A stretch of DNA of 40,150 nt from assembly GCF_015356825.1 (NCBI RefSeq), contig NZ_JAACYW010000079.1, positions 1-40,150 on the forward strand, in the 5' to 3' direction. The notes beneath the pieces were generated by a model. That model worked only from the letters and a program-made list of their open reading frames with translations. It ran no database searches and was not told the DNA's origin. The position numbers and the translations under genes are program-made. This document shows, one piece after another, positions 33,887-40,150 of the stretch. This stretch comes from Catenulispora rubra (GTDB lineage Bacteria; Actinomycetota; Actinomycetes; Streptomycetales; Catenulisporaceae). How positions within the stretch are numbered: the stretch's first letter is position 1; the number at the start of each line of letters is the position of its first letter.

Positions 33887-35376
33887 CAGAATCCTCCGGA
33901 GACGTAGTCGAACCAGTCGAAGCGCACGGTCCCGGCCGTGGCGTACATGCCGATGACGCGGCCGGTGAAGCCGCCGGCCACTTCGGTGGAGAGGTAGCGG
34001 CCGTCCAGCGCGGCCAGGGTTGTCTGTTCGCCGTCCGGCTCGGCCACCGCGAAGGACACGGTGTCCGGGCCGCTCCGCGCGTCCTCGGCCCGCTTCTCGT
34101 CGATCCGGACACTGAGAACGAGCGGCCCGTCCGGAACCGGCTGGGAGGCCACGACCGTACGCAGCGGCCCGATCCGGGCCACGACCCGCACGTCCCCGCC
34201 GCCGGTCTCGATCTCGTAGTGGTGGTGCTCGTCGAGCCGGACGACCAGCCCGCCGCGGCCCTCGGGGGCGTCGATCAGGACGTCGGCCCGGCAGGTCCGA
34301 TGCTGCTGGCGGCGGCCGACGAAGACGACGTCGGAGGCGTCCAACGAGGTCCCCCGGGCGCGCAGCGTCAGCCAGCCGGGCCGCTCGGTCGTCGTGCAGA
34401 ACTCCTCGGGCCGGTCCCGCAGCGAGATCCACTGCGGTCGCAGGGCACTGTCGTCGAAGTCGTCGAGCACCGACTCGTCCACGTCCTCCTGCAACGGCCA
34501 GGGGATCCCTGCCAGGTCCGAGACCACCTCGCCGACGACCGGCCAGCCGTCGACCCACTCCACCGGCGCGAGGAAGGTCTCCCGGCCCAGGACGTGCCAG
34601 CCGGGGGTGCCGCCGCCCGGACGCACGCCGAGGAAGACCATCCACCACGAGCCGTCAGGGCCCTGCACCAGGTCGGCGTGGCCGGTGTTCTGCACCGGGT
34701 GCTCCTGGCCGCGGTGCGTCAGGATCGGGTTCGCCGGACACGGCTCGAACGGTCCGGTCGGCGCCGGTCCGCGCGCGATGGACACGGCGTGCCCGCGCTC
34801 GGTGCCGCCCTCGGCGATCATCAGGTACCAGTACTCGCCGATCCGGTACAGGTGCGGCGCCTCGGGAGCCTTCGCGCCGCGCGTTCCCGACCAGATCCGG
34901 TGCGGCTCGCCGAGGACGGTTCCGGTGTCCGGGTCCAGGCGGACCTGCGAGACGCCCGCGACGGTGCACCAGCACGTGCCGTCCTCGTCCCAGGCCAGGT
35001 CCGGGTCGATGCCGGGCACCCCGGGCAGCATGACCGGCTCGGACCACGGCCCGGCCGGGTCGGTCGCGGTGACCAGGAGGTTGCCGCCCCCGCCGCTGGC
35101 GTTGGTCGTGACGAGCCAGAAGCGGCCGTCGTGGTGGCGCAGGGTCGGGGCGTAGATCCCGCCGGAGGACCAGGCCTGCGTCAGCCGCAGCTGGCTCGGC
35201 CGGTCCAGCGCGTTGCCGATCTGCCGCCAGTGCACCAGGTCGCGGCTGTGGAAGACCGGGACCCCGGGGAAGTACTCGAAGCTGGAACACGCCAGGTAGT
35301 AGTCCTCCCCGACCCGGCAGACGCTCGGATCGGGATGGAACCCGGGCAGGACGGGGTGCGGTGCGGTGTCGCCCAC
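33886..35376 (-). CDS. GH43 beta-xylosidase/arabinofuranosidase
   Basis: Cytoplasmic inverting glycosidase of 496 residues. I chose the GTG at 35376 because the family motif LPGFHPDPS starts ten residues later and the promoter element at 35419 lies upstream. The ribosome site is weak (AAAGG). The five-bladed propeller carries the base Asp16 (FHPDPS), the modulator Asp124 (GIDPDL) and the acid Glu172 (KAPEAPHLY). A C-terminal beta-sandwich (about 320-496) with FVGRRQQH and GLVVRLDEHHHYEIE is the usual extra domain of the xylosidase subgroup. It is coupled to the GH29 fucosidase. Its control region, shared with LacI regulator C, holds one CGAAASTTTCG and two TCGAAGCGCTTCGA sites. Confidence 0.93.
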   Translation of the reverse strand: MGDTAPHPVLPGFHPDPSVCRVGEDYYLACSSFEYFPGVPVFHSRDLVHWRQIGNALDRPSQLRLTQAWSSGGIYAPTLRHHDGRFWLVTTNASGGGGNLLVTATDPAGPWSEPVMLPGVPGIDPDLAWDEDGTCWCTVAGVSQVRLDPDTGTVLGEPHRIWSGTRGAKAPEAPHLYRIGEYWYLMIAEGGTERGHAVSIARGPAPTGPFEPCPANPILTHRGQEHPVQNTGHADLVQGPDGSWWMVFLGVRPGGGTPGWHVLGRETFLAPVEWVDGWPVVGEVVSDLAGIPWPLQEDVDESVLDDFDDSALRPQWISLRDRPEEFCTTTERPGWLTLRARGTSLDASDVVFVGRRQQHRTCRADVLIDAPEGRGGLVVRLDEHHHYEIETGGGDVRVVARIGPLRTVVASQPVPDGPLVLSVRIDEKRAEDARSGPDTVSFAVAEPDGEQTTLAALDGRYLSTEVAGGFTGRVIGMYATAGTVRFDWFDYVSGGF

Positions 35377-35418
35377 GGTGGCAGCAGCCTTTCGCCGGAG
35401 GGTCTCTAGGAAGCGCCT

Positions 35419-35431
35419 TGGAAAGTTTCCA
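35419..35431. promoter_or_regulatory. CGAAASTTTCG-class element upstream of GH43
   Basis: TGGAAAGTTTCCA is a perfect 6-bp-arm inverted repeat with one central base, 42 nt before the GH43 start. It is in the 373-bp divergent region 35377-35749, which otherwise contains only the two palindromes below. Confidence 0.6.
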
Positions 35432-35508
35432 GGATTGTGCGCCGATAATTTCTCAGGCACGCTAGCCGGGTGCCTAACCGTCGGTCAACGTCCGGCGCGA
35501 GAATTCTG

Positions 35509-35522
35509 TCGAAGCGCTTCGA
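35509..35522. promoter_or_regulatory. LacI-type operator TCGAAGCGCTTCGA
   Basis: Perfect 14-bp palindrome identical to those before GH12. It lies between GH43 and LacI regulator C. Confidence 0.75.
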
Positions 35523-35598
35523 TATCGTCCTGGACAGGCTACAGCCGCCGAGGATACGCTTCTAGCGCGCGGTTCCGACGCTGTGGTCAGACCTGACG

Positions 35599-35611
35599 TC
35601 GAAGCGCTTCA
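35599..35611. promoter_or_regulatory. LacI-type operator, second copy before regulator C
   Basis: TCGAAGCGCTTCA keeps the 10-bp palindromic core GAAGCGCTTC. Its centre is exactly 90 bp from the first copy and 144 bp before the regulator's ATG. Confidence 0.6.
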
Positions 35612-35749
35612 CCGACACCCGCCTTCACCGGGTGCCGAGACCGCGCACCACCGCGCACCACCGCGCCGATCCGCCGCCGGGTGCGGCAGTTCCCTTATCC
35701 ACAAGGCCCGCGTCCGCCGACACCGTCCGGGCGCGGCCGGAGGAGGACC

Positions 35750-36760
35750 ATGGTGACCATCGCCGAGGTCGCCCGCCAAGCGGGCGTCTCGTCGTCGACA
35801 GTCTCGTATGTGCTGTCGCGAAAACGCTCCATCTCCGAGGACACCCGGCGCAAGGTGGAGGCGGCGATCGCCGAGCTGGGCTACCACCCGCACGCCGGCG
35901 CCCGCGCCCTGGCCTCGAACCGCTCCAACACCCTGGCCCTGATGGTGCCGCTGCGCAGCGACATGTACGTGCCGGTGATCATGGAGATCGCGATGGCCGT
36001 GACCACCGAGGCCCGCGAGTTCGGGCAGGACGTGCTGCTGCTCACCAAGGACGAGGGCACCGGCGGCGTGCGCCGGGTCTCCGGGAGCGGGGTGGCCGAC
36101 GCGATGATCCTGATGGACGTCGAACTCGACGACGACCGGATCCCGGTGCTGCGCGAGACCGACACCCCGGCGGTGCTGATCGGGCTGCCCGCCGACGCCG
36201 CCGGCCTGACCTGCGTCGACCTGGACTTCGACGCCACCGGGGCGGCGTGCGTGGATCATCTGGCCGACCTCGGGCACCGCGACGTCGCGCTGATCGGCGA
36301 GAGCGAGGCCGTGTACCGGCGGCACACCGGTTTCGCCGCGCGAACGCTGGCCGGGTTCCAGCGCCGGGTCGCCGAGCGCGGGATCCGGGCGGTGCACCGG
36401 CCGTGTGAGGGGACGTACGAGTCCACCGCCGGGGTGCTGGCGCGGATTCTGGAGGAGCGGCCGAGCACGACCGGGTTCGTGGTGCAGAACGAGGCGGCGA
36501 TCGCGCCGTTGTTGAGCCTGCTGCGGCTTTCTCGGCGGCTGGTGCCGGAGGACGCGAGCGTCGTGGCGATCTGTCCTGATCAGGTGGCGTTGCAGTCCTC
36601 GCCGCGGTTGACGAGCGTTTCGATCCCGGCGCAGGAGATGGGGCGGTACGCGGTGCGCCAGGCGATGACGCAGTTGGAGGGGGATCGGCGGTCGTCGCTG
36701 ATGCTGCTTCCGCCTGTGCTCACTGTGCGTGAGTCCAGTGCGGCTGCTCCGGTTTCCTGA
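35750..36760 (+). CDS. LacI-family regulator C
   Basis: A 336-residue LacI/GalR repressor. The ATG at 35750 follows GGAGGAGG. An upstream ATG at 35681 would add 23 low-complexity residues. The N-terminal helix-turn-helix is TIAEVARQAGVSSSTVSYVLSRKRSIS, then the hinge HAGARALASNRSNTLALMVP. The effector domain has CVDHLADLGHRDVALIGE, TTGFVVQNEAAIAPLLSLL and SIPAQEMGRYAV, and ends with LPPVLTVRESS. Two TCGAAGCGCTTCGA sites in its promoter region suggest self-control and control of GH43-GH29. The same sites before GH12 extend the regulon. GH31 and the peptidase follow in the same direction. The effector is probably a xyloglucan-derived sugar, which is inference. Confidence 0.92.
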   Translation: MVTIAEVARQAGVSSSTVSYVLSRKRSISEDTRRKVEAAIAELGYHPHAGARALASNRSNTLALMVPLRSDMYVPVIMEIAMAVTTEAREFGQDVLLLTKDEGTGGVRRVSGSGVADAMILMDVELDDDRIPVLRETDTPAVLIGLPADAAGLTCVDLDFDATGAACVDHLADLGHRDVALIGESEAVYRRHTGFAARTLAGFQRRVAERGIRAVHRPCEGTYESTAGVLARILEERPSTTGFVVQNEAAIAPLLSLLRLSRRLVPEDASVVAICPDQVALQSSPRLTSVSIPAQEMGRYAVRQAMTQLEGDRRSSLMLLPPVLTVRESSAAAPVS

Positions 36761-36811
36761 CGCTGGCGTGCTTTGAGCTTTCTGACGTTCCCCGTGCCTT
36801 GAAAGGACGGC

Positions 36812-38581
36812 TTGCCCGGAGCTTTGCTCGATGAGCCGGTGCACGACGCGGCTTCGAACCCTGAGATCTCCGTTGAGGTCTCCATCGGCGTCACCGAGGC
36901 GAGCGTCGTCAACGGCGCCATCACCGCCACGGTCTCCCTGAGCGGCCGGATCCGCTTCATCAGGACCGCGGACGGCTTCGAGCTTCTGGCCGAGCAGGAC
37001 GCGCACTTCTGGTGGCCCGGGCCGCGGCTGCGCACTGCGCACGGCAACGGCTACGCGCGGCTGGAGCAGCGTTTCGCGGCGTACCCGGACGAGAAGCTGT
37101 TCGGTCTCGGGCAGCACCAGCATGGGATGCTCGACCAGAAGGGCGCGGTGATCGAGCTCGTCCAGCGTAATTCCGAGGTCTCGGTCCCGTTGCTGGTTTC
37201 GTCGCGCGGGTACGGGTTCCTGTGGAACAACCCCGCGATCGGGCGCGTGGAGTTGGCCGCGAACGGCACGCGGTGGGTCGCCGACAGTGCGCGGCAGCTC
37301 GACTACTGGATCAGTGCCGGGTCGGTTGCCGACGTGCAGCGGCGGTACGCCGACGCCACCGGGCACGTACCGATGCTGCCGGAGTGGGCCGCCGGCTTCT
37401 GGCAGTGCAAGCTGCGCTACCGCTCGCAGGAGGAGTTGCTGGCGGTCGCGCGGGAGTACCACCGACGGGGGCTGCCGTTGGACGTGATCGTCGCCGACTT
37501 CTTCCATTGGACGCACTTGGGTGAGTGGCGCTTCGACCCCGAGGAGTGGCCGGACCCGGCCGCAGCCGTCAAGGAGCTGGCCGGCTACGGCACGCGGCTG
37601 ATGGTCTCGGTGTGGCCCTCTGTCAGCCCCCTGTCGGAGTACCACGCGGAAATGGAGCGGCGTGGGCTGCTGATCGGGACGGAGTTCGGGCCGGTCGCGC
37701 ATGCGGACTGGCCGGACAAGGGGATCGACAAGACCGTGCAGGTCGCCTTCTACGACGCGACCAATCCGGATGCGCGCGCCTTCGTGTGGGAGAAGGTCCG
37801 CGACTCGTACCTGGCGATCGGCATCGAGGTCTTCTGGGCAGACGCCTGCGAGCCGGAGCTCAAACCGGGCTACCCGGCCAACCTGCGCTACTACGCCGGG
37901 ACCGGTCTGGAAATCGGCAACATGTACCCGCGGGAGAACTCGCGCATGTTCTACGAGGGCATGCGGGCCGAGGGCCGTGCGGACGTGGTGACGCTGAACC
38001 GGTCGGCCTGGGCGGGATCGCAGCGCTATGGCGCAATCCTGTGGTCCGGCGACATCAACACGGACTTCGCCACCCTCCGCCGCCAAATCCCAGCCGGCCT
38101 GAACACCGCCCTGAGCGGCATCCCCTGGTGGAACACCGACATCGGCGGCTTCCACGGCGGCGACCCCCGCACCCCCGAGTACCGCGAACTGATGGTGCGC
38201 TGGTTCCAGTTCGGCACATTCAGCCCCATCTTCCGCCTCCACGGCCTCCGCCGCCCCTCCGAGCCGTTCGGGCCGTCGATGACCGGTGCGCCGAACGAGG
38301 TCTGGTCCTACGGCGAGGAGGCCGAGGGGATCATGGCGGACTACATCAGGCTGCGCGAACGGCTGAAGCCGTACGTCCTGGACACGATGCGCGAGGCGCA
38401 TGACGGCGGCCTGCCCCCGATGCGACCGTGCTTCCTGGAGTTCCCGGACGACGCGCAGGCGTGGGAGGTGGACAGCGCGTATCTGTTCGGGAGGGATTTG
38501 CTGGTGGCGCCGGTGTTGGAGGCGGACGCGCGGGTGTGGGAGGTGTACCTGCCGGCGGGGGCTTCGTGGCGGGATGCTTGA
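36812..38581 (+). CDS. GH31 alpha-xylosidase, interrupted by in-frame TGA near the C-terminus
   Basis: Cytoplasmic retaining alpha-glycosidase of the YicI type, which removes alpha-xylose from xyloglucan oligosaccharides. The TTG start has AAAGGA 5 nt upstream. An N-terminal beta-sandwich (LFGLGQHQHGMLDQKG near 96) precedes the barrel: WQCKLRYRSQEELL, DVIVADFFHW, the nucleophile Asp344 in VFWADACEPE, RSAWAGSQRYGAILWSGDINTDF with the acid/base Asp414, and TDIGGFHGG. The frame stops at 589 residues after PAGASWRDA. The next codons continue the family's distal domain in the same frame, so the TGA at 38579-38581 replaces the expected Trp codon. The protein is either truncated by 39 residues, read through, or the base is a sequencing error. 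Confidence 0.9.
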   Translation: MPGALLDEPVHDAASNPEISVEVSIGVTEASVVNGAITATVSLSGRIRFIRTADGFELLAEQDAHFWWPGPRLRTAHGNGYARLEQRFAAYPDEKLFGLGQHQHGMLDQKGAVIELVQRNSEVSVPLLVSSRGYGFLWNNPAIGRVELAANGTRWVADSARQLDYWISAGSVADVQRRYADATGHVPMLPEWAAGFWQCKLRYRSQEELLAVAREYHRRGLPLDVIVADFFHWTHLGEWRFDPEEWPDPAAAVKELAGYGTRLMVSVWPSVSPLSEYHAEMERRGLLIGTEFGPVAHADWPDKGIDKTVQVAFYDATNPDARAFVWEKVRDSYLAIGIEVFWADACEPELKPGYPANLRYYAGTGLEIGNMYPRENSRMFYEGMRAEGRADVVTLNRSAWAGSQRYGAILWSGDINTDFATLRRQIPAGLNTALSGIPWWNTDIGGFHGGDPRTPEYRELMVRWFQFGTFSPIFRLHGLRRPSEPFGPSMTGAPNEVWSYGEEAEGIMADYIRLRERLKPYVLDTMREAHDGGLPPMRPCFLEFPDDAQAWEVDSAYLFGRDLLVAPVLEADARVWEVYLPAGASWRDA

Positions 38582-38698
38582 AGCGGTGAGGAGTACGAGG
38601 GCGGGCGGACTGTGACGGTGGATGCGCCGCTGGAGCGGATTCCGTTGTTCCTGCGGGATGGGGCCGAGTTGCCGATCGTGGTTGCGAAACTCGACTGA
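38582..38698 (+). other. Distal tail of GH31 after the in-frame TGA
   Basis: Thirty-eight sense codons in the GH31 frame: SGEEYEGGRTVTV, then DAPLERIPLFLRDGAELPIV and a TGA at 38696-38698. This is the normal end of alpha-xylosidases (GGRTVTVDAPLxxIPLFxRxG). The codons are intact, so the interruption is recent or tolerated. Confidence 0.8.
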
Positions 38699-38729
38699 CA
38701 TTGCGTTGGCGGTGGGACAGGATGTCCGC

Positions 38730-40150
38730 GTGCTCACTGCGGAAGTGGTGGTGGACATGGCCGTGCCTGTGGCGCCGACCATGTCGCCGGACGGTCGGCT
38801 GGTCGCGTACGGGGTGGTCGCGAACAGTGGGGAGCGGGGGTATCCGCACAGCTCTGTTTGGGTCGCCGCCGCTGATGGCAGCGCTGCTCCGCGTAGGTTG
38901 ACTGATGGCTCGGGTACGACCCACGATGCTTCGCCGAAGTGGGCGGTGGATTCGGCTTCGCTGTTCTTCGTCTCCGATCGCGAGGAGCCGGGCGTTGCTC
39001 AGCTCCACCAGATCCCTCTGGATGGCACCGAGGACATTGCCGAAGCAGAGTCCCTGACCACGTGGCGCGGCGGTATCTCCGACTACTATCCGCTCGCCGA
39101 CGGCCGCACCGTCGCACTGCTCGCGGAAGACGAACGTCTTGCGGCCGAGGGCGATGACGTGAAGGTCTGGGGCCGGCACCTTCCTGTCACTCGACTGCGC
39201 CTGCTGGACTTGGCGACTGGCGTGGTTCGCACCGTGGACGGGCTCGGGGACCGGCATGTCGTGGAGCTGACTCAGCGTCCGGATGGCGGGCCGTTGGCCG
39301 TGCTGAGCTGGGCCACCGCTGAGCTCGACCCCGGTGTCATGACGGCGCGGCTGCATCTGGTCGCTCCGGAGACGGGCGCCGTCGAGGATCTCGGCCCCGT
39401 CGGATTCGAGGCCCGGTCCCCGGTCTGGTGGATGCACGACGGCGTATGGCATCTGGCCCATTTGGCGGTGACCCCCGGGCACCTGGTCGGCGGGGTCGCT
39501 GTGCTCGACACGGTTCCGCTCGCGAGCAGTCGGACTGTCGAACAGCGCAATCTCACGGCTGGCATGTCCATCTGCCCTACCGAGCTAGTGCAGGTCGGAG
39601 GCGGGCCACCACTGGCGCTGTTCGCCGACGGGCTCGACACTGCGCTCTATCGGCTCGATCCGTCCTCGCTGCGGTTCCGCCGGTTGTCCAGCACGCCTGG
39701 CATGCTCGCCGGGCTCTCTGCAAGCCGATCCGGGCAGAGCCTCGCTGTGCTGATGAGCACTGGGCTCGAGCCCAAGAACGTCCACGCCGGTCCCGTCGGC
39801 GGGCCGCTACTTCGGCTCAGCGACACCGGCCCCGAACTGCGCGGGATCCGTTGGGGTGCGCAGGAACGGCTCAGCTACCAGGCCTCTGATGGGCTCCAGC
39901 TGGACGGCCTGCTGATCCTGCCGACCGGCCGAACGCGGGCCGAGGGACCGTTCCCGCTCGTCACCTTGGTCCACGGCGGCCCGTACTTCCGGCACGCCGA
40001 CGAGTTCACGCTCACGGTGGTCGACTGCGGCCAGTGGCTGGCGAGCGCCGGATACGCAGTGTTCCTGGCCAATCCGCGCGGCGGGTCGGGGCGCGGCCAC
40101 GAGTTCGCCGCTGCGGTGGCTGGCGCGGTCGGCGGGGCGGTGGGTGGCAC
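38730..40150 (+). CDS. S9-family prolyl oligopeptidase/acyl-peptidase, C-terminus outside window
   Basis: The GTG at 38730 has AGGA 7 nt upstream and lies 31 nt after the true end of GH31, so it is probably co-transcribed. The N-terminal part (about residues 1-390) is a beta-propeller with blades such as VAPTMSPDGRLVAYGV and ASPKWAVDSASLFFVSDRE. The hydrolase domain begins with ERLSYQASDGLQLDGLLILP, followed by LVTLVHGGPYFRHADEF and ANPRGGSGRGHEF, diagnostic of family S9. The window ends before the catalytic Ser, Asp and His. There is no signal peptide. It would cleave short peptides in the cytoplasm. No link with sugar use is evident. Confidence 0.88.
   Translation, partial: MLTAEVVVDMAVPVAPTMSPDGRLVAYGVVANSGERGYPHSSVWVAAADGSAAPRRLTDGSGTTHDASPKWAVDSASLFFVSDREEPGVAQLHQIPLDGTEDIAEAESLTTWRGGISDYYPLADGRTVALLAEDERLAAEGDDVKVWGRHLPVTRLRLLDLATGVVRTVDGLGDRHVVELTQRPDGGPLAVLSWATAELDPGVMTARLHLVAPETGAVEDLGPVGFEARSPVWWMHDGVWHLAHLAVTPGHLVGGVAVLDTVPLASSRTVEQRNLTAGMSICPTELVQVGGGPPLALFADGLDTALYRLDPSSLRFRRLSSTPGMLAGLSASRSGQSLAVLMSTGLEPKNVHAGPVGGPLLRLSDTGPELRGIRWGAQERLSYQASDGLQLDGLLILPTGRTRAEGPFPLVTLVHGGPYFRHADEFTLTVVDCGQWLASAGYAVFLANPRGGSGRGHEFAAAVAGAVGGAVGG

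Noticed and set aside
38579..38581. Selenocysteine at the GH31 TGA
   Set aside because: GH31 has no selenoprotein members and the position normally holds Trp. A TGG to TGA change is simpler.
35609..38782. 1057-residue minus-strand open frame across LacI-C and GH31
   Set aside because: It lies antisense to two genes with clear motifs. Composition is low-complexity and no family is recognisable.

Overview
The window is about 40 kb of very GC-rich DNA (nearly every third codon position is G or C) with GTG/TTG starts, strong GGAGG ribosome sites, LacI- and GntR-family regulators and many secreted glycoside hydrolases carrying C-terminal ricin-type beta-trefoils (CBM13). This points to a soil actinomycete. 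The style fits Catenulispora/Actinospica-like or Streptomyces-like genomes, but the genus cannot be fixed from the sequence. I saw no rRNA, tRNA, CRISPR array, insertion sequence or phage gene.

Layout. 1-3.7 kb: secreted CE1-like esterase (cut by the window edge), secreted GH27 alpha-galactosidase and GH12 endoglucanase/xyloglucanase. 3.8-8.7 kb: an unrelated island on the minus strand. It holds a GntR regulator, a nickel-pincer racemase set (larA, larC, larE), a P-loop kinase coupled to larE, and a decayed 3' piece of oligoribonuclease. 8.7-11.8 kb: a hypothetical protein, a GH6 cellulase and LacI regulator A. 11.9-24.7 kb: secreted hemicellulases, namely a clan GH-A hydrolase with two trefoils, GH10 xylanase, two fungal-type GH54 arabinofuranosidases, a beta-helix hydrolase (GH141-like) and GH29 alpha-fucosidase, with a second GntR regulator. 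24.9-38.7 kb: mainly cytoplasmic sugar trimming, with GH36 alpha-galactosidase, a secreted arabinofuranosidase-like enzyme, LacI regulator B, GH42 beta-galactosidase, a coupled GH43-GH29 pair, LacI regulator C and GH31 alpha-xylosidase. A truncated S9 peptidase ends the window.

How it works together. Secreted enzymes open cellulose, xyloglucan, arabinoxylan and galactomannan. The leaderless GH42, GH29, GH43, GH31 and GH36 enzymes would trim imported oligosaccharides. GH12 + GH31 + GH42 + GH29 is the set needed for fucogalacto-xyloglucan. No transporter is present.

The most informative non-coding signal is a set of four palindrome classes placed before the genes: CGAAASTTTCG (seven copies), TCGAAGCGCTTCGA (four copies, linking GH12 with the LacI-C/GH43/GH29 control region 32 kb away), CGAATCGATTCG (three leaders plus a half-site before LacI-A) and AATGTTAGCGCTAACATT (two copies at one GH54 gene, one inside its signal-peptide codons). 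Three LacI regulators are encoded here, so a regulator-to-motif assignment can be proposed. Other oddities are an in-frame TGA where GH31 should carry a Trp codon, the oligoribonuclease remnant with an in-frame TAG, and a lar operon with a shortened LarC and no LarB.
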